Assembly (NCBI RefSeq): GCF_014897675.1
Contig: NZ_JABUXU010000020.1
Location: 1 to 64,000, forward strand
Length of the DNA stretch: 64,000 bases
From: Advenella sp. FME57
Lineage (GTDB): Bacteria; Pseudomonadota; Gammaproteobacteria; Burkholderiales; Burkholderiaceae_B
Reading direction: 5' to 3'
This document shows positions 52,036-64,000 of this stretch, piece by piece. Position numbers and translations under genes: made by a program. The notes beneath the pieces are model-generated. The model did no database searches. It had not been told where the DNA came from and worked only from the letters and a program-made list of their open reading frames with translations. Each line of letters starts with the position of its first letter. The first letter of the stretch is position 1.

Positions 52036-53661
52036 TTATACCGGGCGATAGGCCCGCTCCAGTATCGCGACCGCATCTGTGTAGATGGAGGCGCCGAACA
52101 CACCTGCGCTTTCTTCGAAACGTGCGCGTACAAACGCTTCTGCCAGCCATGCAGGCGCATGCCGATAAAGCAATGTGGCTTCCACTAGCAGCACCAGGCG
52201 CTGCGTGATCGCGCGGGCCCTCGATTGCTGCACATCTCCCGACTCCGACAGCCATTGTTTCAGTTGTACCATCGCCTGCGACAACACCGGATCGGCACGA
52301 CAATCGTCGGCAAGGTGTTCCAGCAACAGCGCCGCCCCATCAGGATCCCGCGAAAGCGCCCGCAAGACATCAAGGCACATCACATTGCCAGAGCCTTCCC
52401 AGATGGAATTGACGGGCGCTTCGCGCAGCAGTCGCGCCAGCGGCGCATCTTCGATGTAGCCATTGCCACCCCATACCTCCATGCATTCGGCAATGGCCGC
52501 GATACTGCGCTTGCAGACCCAGAACTTGGCCGCGGGCGCAACGATACGCAAAAATGCTTTCTGTATGGGGTCGTTCTGTTGTGTCACCGCATGAGCCAAC
52601 GCCATGCCGAGCCACAGCGCAGCTTCGCTCTCAATGGCCAGGTCGCACAGCACAGCCTGCATCAGTGGCTGATCTGCCAGCCGTTTGCCAAATGCCATGC
52701 GATAGCGGGTATGATGCATGGCCTGCACCAGCCCTTGGCGCAACAATCCGGCACTGCCAAGCACGCAATCGAGCCGCGTCTGATTGACCATGCGCAAGAT
52801 GGTGGGAATGCCTGCCCCTTGCTCGCCTACCCGTAACGCCCACGCGCCATCAAAGGTCACTTCCGCGCTGGCGTTGGAACGGTTGCCCAGCTTGTTCTTC
52901 AGCCTCTGGATATGCACCGTATTCATGCTGCCATCCGGTCGCCAGCGCGGCAGATAAAAACAGCTCAGTTGCGCCTGTTCATAGGCCAGCACCAGATGCG
53001 CATCCGACATGGGAGAGGAAAAAAACCATTTGTGCCCATGCAATTCATAGACCGGCTCTGAGTGACCGATGGCCACGGCACGTGTGGTATTGCTGCGCAC
53101 ATCGGACCCACCCTGCCTCTCGGTCATTCCCATACCGATCATCATGCTGCGCTTTTGCGAGATGGGGGCATTGGCGCCATCATAATCACGACTGTACAGC
53201 AAGGGTGCCAGTTGTCCGAACAAAGGCTGATCCTGCAACGCCGCAACGGCGGCAAAGGTCATGGTGACCGGACACAGGCTGCCGGCTTCGGTTTGCGCAT
53301 GCAAATAAAACAGCGCCGCGCGCCGCACATGCTGGCCGTCCTGCCAGGCGGCAGAATGCACACCCATGTCGAACAGCATCGCCAGCAGGGAATGCCAGGC
53401 GGGATCGAAGGTAACCACATCCTGTCGCTCGCCGGTGCGGGTAAAGATGGCCGCTTGCGGCCCGTTTATATTGGCAAGCTGCGCCAGCTGCAAAACATGC
53501 TTTGAACCCAGGCGCTCGCCATAGCTCTGGCACGCTTGTTTCGCGTCTGCTGCAGAGAACGCATCCAGCGCCTCGCGCAGCGCCGGATCACAATTGAATA
53601 GATTATAGTCTTCAAGATCCGGAACCTGATTATCCGGCGTTATGAATGTCGTGGTAACCAT
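52036..53661 (-). CDS. aidB: AidB-like acyl-CoA dehydrogenase
   Basis: A 541-aa flavoprotein of the AidB subgroup of acyl-CoA dehydrogenases. GMTERQGGSDVRSNTTRA, ELHGHKWFFSSPMSDAHLVLAY and MEVWGGNGYIEDAPLARLLREAPVNSIWEGSGNVMCLDVLRAL are hallmark segments, including the motif that in E. coli AidB replaces a normal catalytic arrangement. Role in adaptive response to alkylation damage is known for AidB; the exact reaction is not. Four 26-bp repeats lie upstream. Confidence 0.87.
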   Translation of the reverse strand: MVTTTFITPDNQVPDLEDYNLFNCDPALREALDAFSAADAKQACQSYGERLGSKHVLQLAQLANINGPQAAIFTRTGERQDVVTFDPAWHSLLAMLFDMGVHSAAWQDGQHVRRAALFYLHAQTEAGSLCPVTMTFAAVAALQDQPLFGQLAPLLYSRDYDGANAPISQKRSMMIGMGMTERQGGSDVRSNTTRAVAIGHSEPVYELHGHKWFFSSPMSDAHLVLAYEQAQLSCFYLPRWRPDGSMNTVHIQRLKNKLGNRSNASAEVTFDGAWALRVGEQGAGIPTILRMVNQTRLDCVLGSAGLLRQGLVQAMHHTRYRMAFGKRLADQPLMQAVLCDLAIESEAALWLGMALAHAVTQQNDPIQKAFLRIVAPAAKFWVCKRSIAAIAECMEVWGGNGYIEDAPLARLLREAPVNSIWEGSGNVMCLDVLRALSRDPDGAALLLEHLADDCRADPVLSQAMVQLKQWLSESGDVQQSRARAITQRLVLLVEATLLYRHAPAWLAEAFVRARFEESAGVFGASIYTDAVAILERAYRPV

Positions 53662-53710
53662 GTGAACCTCCGTTAGCTAGTGGATCACAATACACAGCCT
53701 GCTTGTCACT

Positions 53711-53815
53711 GCTGTCACGGCCTGATATCGTGGCGTGATAATGTGGCCTGTTATTACGTTCTGGTAACATGGCCTATTGTCACGACATCGCTAATGTGGT
53801 CTGATATCGCGCAAC
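53711..53815. repeat. Four 26-bp degenerate tandem repeats upstream of aidB
   Basis: Units start at 53711, 53737, 53763 and 53790. Shared core about TAATGTGGCCTGAT, with GGCCT (or GGTCT) at 53719, 53745, 53771 and 53798, so spacings of 26, 26 and 27 bp. Degenerate but clearly phased. Located 50-155 bp upstream of the aidB start; an open frame that runs through them is a by-product. Confidence 0.7.
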
Positions 53816-53890
53816 AGCCAGAGGCCGGGTGCAAGATGCACCAGCAGATTTACTGTAGCACACCTGGTCACCGCAGGGAATACGCCAAGG

Positions 53891-54283
53891 TCAGCCCCCC
53901 TTGGCCAGCCTTTCAATAATGGGGCAATCAGGCCTGTTGTCACCATGGCAATGATCCGCCAGATAGGCCAGCTCATTGCGTATGGAACGCAATTTGGCAA
54001 TATCGTCATCCAGCTCGCCAATATACTGGCGCGCCAGTTGCCGCACATCGGCGCTGTGTCGCGAGGTATCCTCCCACAGGCCGATCAGGGTTTTAATGCG
54101 TTCAAGTGAAAATCCCAGCTCGCGTGCCCGCCGAATAAAGGCGAGCATGCGCTGATCCTGAACCGTATATTGCCGGTAACCCGCATCGCTGCGGTTGACT
54201 GCATTTATCAAGCCGATTTTTTCATAATAGCGAATCATCTTGGCGCTCACACCGGTGGCAGCCGACACTTCTCCGATATTCAT
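53891..54283 (-). CDS. cueR: Copper-responsive MerR-family regulator CueR
   Basis: A 130-aa MerR-family activator: MNIGEVSAATGVSAKMIRYYEKIGLI is the DNA-binding head, LGFSLERIKTLIGLWED the start of the dimer helix, and CHGDNRPDC near the C-terminus provides the two-cysteine loop that binds Cu(I). AGGGAG precedes ATG 54283. Encoded 24 bp after copA in one operon; acts on the 19-bp-spacer promoter of copA. Confidence 0.9.
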   Translation of the reverse strand: MNIGEVSAATGVSAKMIRYYEKIGLINAVNRSDAGYRQYTVQDQRMLAFIRRARELGFSLERIKTLIGLWEDTSRHSADVRQLARQYIGELDDDIAKLRSIRNELAYLADHCHGDNRPDCPIIERLAKGG

Positions 54284-54307
54284 TGCATTCTCCCTGATCA
54301 TCTTCAC

Positions 54308-56611
54308 TCAGGCGGCAAAACGGCGCAGCCGCAATGCATTGGTAACCACGAACACACTGGAAAGCGCCATGGCGCCCGCGGCAAATATGGGCGACAACAG
54401 CACCCCATTGAAGGGATACAGCACACCTGCGGCGACCGGGATCAACGCCGCATTGTAGGCAAACGCCCAGAACAGGTTCTGCCGGATATTGCGCATGGTC
54501 GCCCGCGACATGGCAATCGCGTCAGACACATGAGTCAGGTCGCCAGACATCAGCACCACATCGGCCGACTCCATCGCAATATCGGTCCCTGACCCGATAG
54601 CGATCCCAACGTCGGCAACCGCCAGTGCAGGCGCATCGTTAATGCCGTCCCCCACAAAGGCGACCGGCCCGTGGGCTTGCTGCAGCCGCCTGACCGTATC
54701 GGCCTTGGCGTCGGGCATGACCTCTGCTATCACCTCATCGATATTCAACTGTCGCGCAATCGCCTGTGCCGTACGCTGGTTGTCACCACTGACCATGACC
54801 ACCTTGAGCCCCTGTTCATGCAAGGCCGCAATCGCTTCAGGCGTCGTCTCGCGAATACTGTCGGCAACCGTGATGACGGCAGCCAGTTTGTCGTCGATCG
54901 CAACATAAAGTGGCGTCTTGCCTTCATCGGCCAGCTTGCTGGCAATTGACGAAAAGACCGCCGGATCCAGCTTGTGCTGTGTCATCAGCCGGTCCGAACC
55001 GATCAGAATCTGTTTTGCATTGACCTGGGCGCGAAGGCCAAGCCCGGTCAGGGACTCAAAATTGTGGACCGGCGCGATGGGCAAGTTCTGTTTCTCTGCA
55101 GCGGCGACAATGGCGCGTGCAATAGGATGCTCGGAACGGCTTTCGGCAGCAGCCACCAATGCCAGTACGTAGTCACGATCAAAACCGTCGGCCACGGTCA
55201 GATCGGCCAGCTCGGGATAACCACGAGTCAGCGTGCCGGTTTTATCGACCGCAACCACCCGCACATCCATCAATGTTTGCAGCGCTTCGCCCTGTCGGAA
55301 CAAAATACCCAGTTGCGCTGCGCGACCCGTACCCACCATGATAGAGGTGGGCGTTGCCAGGCCCATCGCGCAAGGGCAGGCAATGATCAGCACGGCGACC
55401 GCATTGACCAGGGCAAAACCCAGCGCCGGTTGCGGTCCGAATACCAGCCATATCGCAAATGTGATCAACGCAATCAACATGACCGCCGGAACAAACCACA
55501 TGGTAATGCGATCGACCATGGTCTGGATCGGCAGTTTTGCGCCCTGCGCCTGTTCAACCATGCGGATAATCTGCGACAGCACGGTATCTGCACCGACACC
55601 GGTGGCGCGCAAATTCAATGTCCCCTTCTGGTTCACTGTGCCCGCCACAACAGTCGCGCCAGGCGTTTTTTCAACCGGCATCGGCTCGCCGCTGATCATG
55701 GACTCGTCTACAAAACTATTGCCATCGGTCACTTGCCCGTCAACCGGAATGCGCTCGCCAGGACGCAGCTCAACCAGATCACCCACCACCACCTCTTCGA
55801 TGGCAATTTCGCTCACCTGCTCACCGCGCCGTACCCTAGCCGTTTTTGCCCGCAGTCCGGCCAACCGTCTGATGGCTTCCGATGTATTGCCCTTGGCCCG
55901 CGCCTCAAGATAACGCCCAAGCAGCACCAGCGCGACAATCACCGCCGCCGCTTCGTAGTAAACATTCACGGTGCCGCTGGGCAGCCAGGCAGGAACGAAT
56001 GTGGCCACCACCGAATACAGATAGGCAGCGGTCGTGCCCACGGCGACCAGAGAGTTCATATCTGGCGTCAAGCGCAGCAGAGCCGGTATCCCTTTGACGA
56101 AGAAACGACGTCCCGGGCCCGCCAGAACAGCGCTGGTCAGGATAAATTGCAGATACCAGCTGTTCTGCGTGCCAATGGTTTCTGCCACAAAATGGTGGAA
56201 TGCCGGTACTGCGTGAGCGCCCATTTCAAGGATAAACACCGGCAGCGCCAGTAGCACGGCCAACAGCAGATCACGCTTGAGTGCAAGCCTGTCGGCCTCG
56301 CGCCGGACTGCTTCTGTATTGCTGCTTTGCGCAGGATTGCTGACCACCTGGGCCTCATAGCCGGCGCGCACCACGGCCTGGGTCAGCAAAGTGCTGTCCA
56401 GGTCCAGCGGCGCACGCACCTGCGCCCTTTCAGTAGCCAGGTTGACACTGGCTGACTGTACGCCGTGCACGGCAGACAGGGCGTTCTCAACATGCCGCAC
56501 GCAGGAAGCGCAGGTCATGCCGGCCACCGACAATTCTATCAGCCGGCTTTCATTATCTGCCCTGGGGGCAGGATGGCCCGCCACACCGCGGGATAGGGTT
56601 GTAGAGCTCAT
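54308..56611 (-). CDS. copA: Copper-exporting P1B-type ATPase CopA
   Basis: A 767-aa copper efflux ATPase. One N-terminal heavy-metal domain (GMTCASC, Cys34 and Cys37), eight membrane helices with the CPC ion site [15 protein letters not shown]-like loop [10 protein letters not shown], phosphorylation motif DKTGTLT, nucleotide motif SEHPIARAI and hinge [10 protein letters not shown]. Exports Cu(I) from the cytoplasm. AAAGGA precedes ATG 56611. Co-transcribed with cueR from a MerR-type promoter. Confidence 0.95.
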   Translation of the reverse strand: MSSTTLSRGVAGHPAPRADNESRLIELSVAGMTCASCVRHVENALSAVHGVQSASVNLATERAQVRAPLDLDSTLLTQAVVRAGYEAQVVSNPAQSSNTEAVRREADRLALKRDLLLAVLLALPVFILEMGAHAVPAFHHFVAETIGTQNSWYLQFILTSAVLAGPGRRFFVKGIPALLRLTPDMNSLVAVGTTAAYLYSVVATFVPAWLPSGTVNVYYEAAAVIVALVLLGRYLEARAKGNTSEAIRRLAGLRAKTARVRRGEQVSEIAIEEVVVGDLVELRPGERIPVDGQVTDGNSFVDESMISGEPMPVEKTPGATVVAGTVNQKGTLNLRATGVGADTVLSQIIRMVEQAQGAKLPIQTMVDRITMWFVPAVMLIALITFAIWLVFGPQPALGFALVNAVAVLIIACPCAMGLATPTSIMVGTGRAAQLGILFRQGEALQTLMDVRVVAVDKTGTLTRGYPELADLTVADGFDRDYVLALVAAAESRSEHPIARAIVAAAEKQNLPIAPVHNFESLTGLGLRAQVNAKQILIGSDRLMTQHKLDPAVFSSIASKLADEGKTPLYVAIDDKLAAVITVADSIRETTPEAIAALHEQGLKVVMVSGDNQRTAQAIARQLNIDEVIAEVMPDAKADTVRRLQQAHGPVAFVGDGINDAPALAVADVGIAIGSGTDIAMESADVVLMSGDLTHVSDAIAMSRATMRNIRQNLFWAFAYNAALIPVAAGVLYPFNGVLLSPIFAAGAMALSSVFVVTNALRLRRFAA

Positions 56612-56749
56612 GATTAGCGTCCTTTCGAAGAAAAACCGCCGCTTGTGGTACATTTGGGTCGATAGTGGCATCGCCCAGGCCAGCGCGGCACGGGTCTGTC
56701 AACGCGGTCAGCCGGGCAATATTGACAGCGCAAACAGTTTATAATCTTC

Positions 56750-56780
56750 ACTGTAAAGCTTACCATGATGGGAAGGTCAA
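56750..56780 (-). promoter_or_regulatory. CueR-controlled copA promoter
   Basis: On the - strand, -35 TTGACC (56780-56775), 19-bp spacer and -10 TACAGT (56755-56750). The spacer starts with CTTCC-like and ends with GGTAAGC-like halves, the dyad bound by MerR proteins. A 19-bp spacer is the hallmark of MerR-controlled promoters. Confidence 0.75.
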
Positions 56781-56916
56781 GCGTCTGATGCTCATGTCGA
56801 TCTCAGGGTCAAATTCGGCCCGAGACCCTTCTGGCAGACAATCATAACGTCCATATGGCGCCAGCCCGGCAATATGGGTAAACTGACGCCTTCCCTACTT
56901 TTACCGGACTGCCGAC

Positions 56917-57405
56917 ATGGATCTGCCTAATCACCAACTTACCATGACTGTCTTGATGACGCCTGACATGGCCAATTTTTCGGGCAATGTCCACGGCGGC
57001 ACCATTCTGAAGCTGCTTGACCAGGCCGCGTACGCCTGTGCCAGCCGATATGCCGGCCGCTATGTCGTCACGCTGTCCGTCGATCAGGTCATGTTTCGCC
57101 AGCCTATCCACGTTGGGGAACTGGTCACTTTTCTGGCTTCAGTGAACTACACTGGTAACACTTCAATGGAAATCGGCATCAAGGTGGTGACCGAAAATAT
57201 CCGCAGCAAGCAAATTCGCCACGCCAATAGCTGTTTTTTTACCATGGTCGCCGTTGATGACAATGGCAATCCCGTTCAGATTCCGGCGTTGACCCCCGAC
57301 AATGGTCTGGATCGTTGCCGTTATGAAGCGGCAAAAATGCGGCGTTCGCTGCGCCAGGAACTAGAAGCGCGCTATGGGGAAATCCGGGCAACTGCCGGCG
57401 CCTGA
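56917..57405 (+). CDS. Acyl-CoA thioesterase, YciA/BACH hotdog family
   Basis: A 162-aa hotdog-fold thioesterase: LTMTVLMTPDMANFSGNVHGGTILKLLDQAAYACASRYAG is the family signature with the catalytic Asp in GGTILKLLDQ; VDQVMFRQPIHVGELVTFLASVNYTG follows. Hydrolyses acyl-CoA to free acid and CoA in the cytoplasm; chain-length preference unknown. Single gene. Confidence 0.88.
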   Translation: MDLPNHQLTMTVLMTPDMANFSGNVHGGTILKLLDQAAYACASRYAGRYVVTLSVDQVMFRQPIHVGELVTFLASVNYTGNTSMEIGIKVVTENIRSKQIRHANSCFFTMVAVDDNGNPVQIPALTPDNGLDRCRYEAAKMRRSLRQELEARYGEIRATAGA

Positions 57406-58015
57406 GAAAATAATGAAATATATCAATAATTTAGCTTGACATGCTCATAAAGGACTGCTAATATAGCAGGCTACCATGACGTATTTGTATTGGTAATTTA
57501 AACAGTAGTCTTTGAACAAGTAGCATTTTTTGCAAATTATTTTTGGCAATCAATCCGTTGTTACTAGTCATTTGAAATACCAGTCGTTTGAAATTCGGGC
57601 GGCCTGCAAACAATAACCTGTGTATAAAAACCGGGCACAACTCAGCAGGCAACAACCCCACCGGTACCGCAATTTCAATGCTGGCATTTACGCGACCTGT
57701 AATCCTGATGCCAGATTCATACTGAATAATTATTCTTACTAAGTTTGCGGGTCTTTCTCACGACACCGCAACGCGAGACAGAACTCCATATCGTCATTGT
57801 TATATTGCTTGTGTCATCAGCCCCGCTATACCAATTGCGGCTATCACCACAGGCAGACCCTTAACAAATTGATGCGCCTGCATTCTCATACTTACAACGA
57901 TCGCCGGCGCAATCATGATTCTGCAATAAATATCGGCTACGCTATGCATAGCTGAACCGGATTGTCTCCGGCGCAGAAAATCAAAAACAATAATCTCATA
58001 ATAAAGGAAACTACA
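57406..58015. other. AT-rich non-coding stretch with a sigma-70 promoter
   Basis: 610 bp, visibly richer in A and T than the genes around it. It carries a near-consensus promoter at 57436-57464 but no ORF of note until the 51-codon gene at 58016. It may be a small-RNA gene, or a very long leader for that small protein. Confidence 0.6.
57436..57464 (+). promoter_or_regulatory. Near-consensus sigma-70 promoter
   Basis: TTGACA at 57436-57441, exactly 17 bp, then TAATAT at 57459-57464. Transcription should start near 57471. It is not tied to any gene: only a 6-codon ORF follows before a long AT-rich stretch. Confidence 0.75.
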
Positions 58016-58171
58016 ATGAAATTACTAACACGCTTCCGCCAGGAATTTGGCACACAGAACAATAACAACAATCAGCAGCATCCTGCTGTCAATACACCGG
58101 TCAAACCTACCGGTTTCAAGTTGGGTATAGCAATGAACCAGCCTCAATTTCGCATGCACTCTGAAAAATAA
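58016..58171 (+). CDS. Small basic protein, 51 aa, unknown function
   Basis: ATG at 58016 with AAAGGA before it; stop TAA at 58171. The N-terminus MKLLTRFRQEFG is an amphipathic basic helix; an NNNNNQQ run follows; the C-terminal half is TPVKPTGFKLGIAMNQPQ, with no signal peptide and no cysteines. An intrinsic terminator lies 50 bp after the stop. I do not recognise a family. Gene structure (ribosome site, terminator) is convincing; function cannot be proposed. Confidence 0.65.
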   Translation: MKLLTRFRQEFGTQNNNNNQQHPAVNTPVKPTGFKLGIAMNQPQFRMHSEK

Positions 58172-58221
58172 ACGCTGCCGGTGCCGCTCACCGCGGCGCC
58201 AGCAGTTGATCTGAAACTCAA

Positions 58222-58261
58222 AACCCGCTGCCGGTAATCAAACCGGACAGCGGGTTTTTTT
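58222..58261. terminator. Bidirectional intrinsic terminator
   Basis: AACCCGCTG-CCGGT pairs with ACCGG-A-CAGCGGGTT around AATCAA, with seven T on the + side and a TTTTGAGTTT run on the - side. Ends both the 51-aa gene and the convergent OmpA-family gene. Confidence 0.85.
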
Positions 58262-58290
58262 AAGGACTGCCGTCTTTACAGCGACTAGGC

Positions 58291-58929
58291 TTATTTAACC
58301 GCGTACAGGTACAGCTCTACGCGGCGGTTCTGGGCCCGGCCCTGCGCTGTCGCATTGTCTGCGACCGGATCGTTGGGACCACGACCTTCAATGCTCATGC
58401 GGCTGGTATTGACGCCTTTGCCGCCCAGATAATTCACCACGCTTTGCGCACGATTCACAGAAAGCTGTTGATTGAATGCCATTTTGCCGGTGCTGTCGGT
58501 ATGGCCGACAGATTTAAGACGCAGCTGCTGGCTTTCATTCATTGATTGGGCCAGGGCATCAAGAACAGGGAACAGCGCAGGCTTCAGATCATACTTCGCC
58601 GTATCGAAGGTTGCGCCTTCGGGAATATTGACTTTGAGGCTGCCGTCAGGCATTTTGGTGGTGGAAATGCCCAGCTCTTTGCCGCCGGCATCATTCACGC
58701 GACCTACGATGCGGTCCCAGTTATAGCCAACAATGGCGCCACCGATAGCACCAATACCGGCGCCGATACCCGCGCTTTTGGAAGAATCCCCTATCAGTGC
58801 GCCCAGACCGGCACCCAATGCGGCGCCAACGCCAGTACCTGCTGCCGTATTGCCGCCTTGCGTAGCACATCCGGCCAGCAGTGCGCCAGCTACCAGTACT
58901 GCCGCGATTCGAGTTTGACGAATAATCAT
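58291..58929 (-). CDS. OmpA-family outer-membrane lipoprotein with glycine zipper
   Basis: A 212-aa lipoprotein: lipobox LLAGC near residue 21, a glycine-zipper region (GTGVGAALGAGLGALIGDSSKSAGIGAGIGAIGGAIVG) and a C-terminal OmpA peptidoglycan-binding domain (SVGHTDSTGKMAFNQQLSVNRAQSVVNYLGGKGV, GRGPNDPVADNATAQGRAQNRRVEL). Resembles YiaD. Anchors outer membrane to peptidoglycan. AAGGAG precedes the start. Confidence 0.9.
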   Translation of the reverse strand: MIIRQTRIAAVLVAGALLAGCATQGGNTAAGTGVGAALGAGLGALIGDSSKSAGIGAGIGAIGGAIVGYNWDRIVGRVNDAGGKELGISTTKMPDGSLKVNIPEGATFDTAKYDLKPALFPVLDALAQSMNESQQLRLKSVGHTDSTGKMAFNQQLSVNRAQSVVNYLGGKGVNTSRMSIEGRGPNDPVADNATAQGRAQNRRVELYLYAVK

Positions 58930-59159
58930 TGACTTCTCCTTGTTGGATTTGTTTGCTGTACTAAAAAATCTGAATAACCAGGTTGAAAATCAGCCACACC
59001 ACATATCCTGAGCCACATTCAGGCCGGGCCGCAGCCCGGATGAATTCTGTCTTATGACAGTCGCAATTATCACGGTCTGCCACGGAAACAGGCTCGAAAG
59101 ACTGTGATAACCTTGATGGTGTCAATACAATAACCGAGCAATGGCCAAAGCGCAAGTGA
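58930..59159. other. Intergenic region upstream of the OmpA-family gene
   Basis: 230 bp between the XRE regulator stop and the OmpA-family start. It should hold the OmpA-family promoter; I see no distinctive motif or gene. Confidence 0.4.
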
Positions 59160-59978
59160 TCATCGGAGCGTTGTTATATCCGGGCACACCCTTTGATGCA
59201 GCAGCATCACCAGCTTGCAATCGGGCTGGGTGGCCAGGCGAAAAGTGATCTGTTCAAATTGTCGGATACCCAATTGCGGGTGATTGAATTCCCTTAAGCC
59301 GCCTTCGCGCTCAACGACCACCTGGCGCGCCCACCAATGGCTGAACACAGGACTGCCGGCCAGCAGCTCATCAATCAGGCCGGAGGTCTCGCCGTCATCC
59401 AGATACGCGCCGATATCTGCGCGAAACTCCGCCACAACCCGGTTGGCGCGGATTTCCCAGTCCACGACAATGTCGGGCGCCTGTGCATCCAGGAAAATAA
59501 AACGCAGCAGATTGGGATGCGCCTGCGCACTCATCCATCCGGCAAACACCTGGTCCAGCGCAGCGTTAAACGCCAGTACATCCCAGTGCCGATCCAGAAT
59601 GTATGCCGGCGCATTGATGCTATCCACACAAGCCTGCAGCGACGCAGTTGGCGCCGATACGACAGCGCTGTCGTGATCCGGATCACTGACATCGGCCAGC
59701 TCAAACAGATAAGTACGTTCTGCCCTGGTCATTTGCAATACGGTAGCCAGCCGCGCCCATACGGTGGCTGACACCGATACATCGCGCCCCTGCTCAATCC
59801 AGGTGTACCAGGTAACGCTGATGTCGCAAAGCTGCGCTACTTCTTCGCGACGCAGGCCGGGGGTACGGCGGCGCTGACCACCGGCAATACCGGCCTGTTG
59901 CGGAGTCACACGATCACGAACGCTGCGTACGAACGCACCCAGTGCCTGCTTGCGAAATGCTCCGTGTTTGTCGGCCAT
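59160..59978 (-). CDS. XRE-family regulator with MmyB-like ligand domain
   Basis: A 272-aa protein: helix-turn-helix at about 10-75 (LGAFVRSVRDRVTPQQAG; GLRREEVAQLCDISVTWYTWIEQGRDVSVS) and a C-terminal MmyB-type PAS-like ligand domain (INAPAYILDRHWDVLAFNAALDQVFAGW; later FSHWWARQVV). Such regulators usually act on an adjacent short-chain reductase gene; here the neighbour is metH, 35 bp downstream stop-to-start on the same strand (metH ends at 60014). AGGAG precedes the start. Confidence 0.88.
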   Translation of the reverse strand: MADKHGAFRKQALGAFVRSVRDRVTPQQAGIAGGQRRRTPGLRREEVAQLCDISVTWYTWIEQGRDVSVSATVWARLATVLQMTRAERTYLFELADVSDPDHDSAVVSAPTASLQACVDSINAPAYILDRHWDVLAFNAALDQVFAGWMSAQAHPNLLRFIFLDAQAPDIVVDWEIRANRVVAEFRADIGAYLDDGETSGLIDELLAGSPVFSHWWARQVVVEREGGLREFNHPQLGIRQFEQITFRLATQPDCKLVMLLHQRVCPDITTLR

Positions 59979-60013
59979 ACCACTCCTGCCAAGTGATGCG
60001 TTCAGCGCTGTGT

Positions 60014-63802
<3,789 letters not shown>

Positions 63803-64000
63803 TCTAATTAGTTGAATTTAATGCAAAATTGTAGCGGATTTGCAACCGTTCTACCGGCAAACCCCTGCAATTGGCAGGCAAATAGCGGCTGCGGGCCGTC
63901 CAAATGGCCCGCCAACTGTCATGATCTGTACCAATCAATTACAATCGCGCATTCAGGGTGCATTCACCGTGCAGTGCATGGAGTGAATGGTAAACGGGAA
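63803..64000. other. Region upstream of metH
   Basis: No gene; a 7-bp stem hairpin (GCGGGCC with GGCCCGC) lies at 63892-63913. I looked for a cobalamin riboswitch (B12 box) or SAM riboswitch and recognise neither. Confidence 0.4.

Noticed and set aside
53680-53919. 79-codon + strand ORF through the 26-bp repeats
   Set aside because: Not a plausible protein; arises from the repeats and runs into the cueR end.
63803-64000. Cobalamin or SAM riboswitch upstream of metH
   Set aside because: No B12-box or SAM-aptamer consensus could be found on the metH strand.

Overview
The window reads as chromosomal DNA of a betaproteobacterium, most likely Burkholderiales, family Alcaligenaceae (an Advenella-like organism would fit). 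I infer this from the protein repertoire: a Bug/TctC-type solute receptor, GTP-type PEP carboxykinase, an orphan Tae4/Tai4 pair, many IclR/MocR/GntR regulators and an Xsc-based sulfonate pathway, at roughly 55% GC. No database search was possible, so the genus is a guess. Genes are dense and almost all intact. I see no rRNA, tRNA, CRISPR array, insertion sequence or prophage.

Layout. 1-2.1 kb: a heptanucleotide tandem repeat, then an nsrR/hmp nitric-oxide pair with two NsrR-like operators. 2.4-8.6 kb: a TRIC/YadS membrane protein, an amino-acid permease, a Zur-boxed zinc receptor (znuA) followed by an SSB-like OB-fold protein, an AGCS symporter and an FMN split-barrel protein. 9-12.8 kb: a 38-codon small ORF, a YbaY/META-domain secreted protein, a DUF2938-like membrane protein and a MarR-MFS pair. 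13-20.5 kb: pckG, an MHS transporter plus GMC oxidoreductase, and a divergent IclR regulator with a Bug receptor.

20.5-41 kb is the core of the window and is rich in sulfur genes. A CobW-type GTPase and an amidohydrolase diverge from xsc-pta (sulfoacetaldehyde to acetyl phosphate plus sulfite, then acetyl-CoA). Converging on xsc-pta is an 11-kb co-directional run: tauX-tauY (taurine dehydrogenase), a GlnH-like receptor, tauA-tauB-tauC (taurine ABC uptake), tauR (MocR family), an IclR regulator, and a CobS-like/CobT-like AAA+/VWA pair. Together these give taurine uptake, oxidative deamination to sulfoacetaldehyde, and cleavage to acetyl-CoA plus sulfite. No sulfite exporter or molybdenum sulfite dehydrogenase is present. 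Directly upstream on the same strand lies an incomplete Sox-like module: a SoxYZ-fusion carrier, a SoxH-like zinc hydrolase, a small cytochrome c and a flavocytochrome-c-type flavoprotein. Its proximity suggests, but does not prove, a role in handling the sulfur released.

41-64 kb: two tandem paralogous lipoproteins; a GntR/enolase-superfamily/SDR sugar-acid operon with a clear operator; an FMN protein; a small secreted protein; a ZIP transporter; a Tae4-Tai4 effector/immunity pair without any secretion genes; a phytase-like esterase protein; NDH-2; an AidB-like acyl-CoA dehydrogenase with four 26-bp repeats upstream; a copA-cueR copper operon with a textbook 19-bp-spacer promoter; a YciA-type thioesterase; a 600-bp non-coding stretch with a near-perfect sigma-70 promoter and a 51-aa small protein; an OmpA-family lipoprotein; an XRE regulator; and metH.
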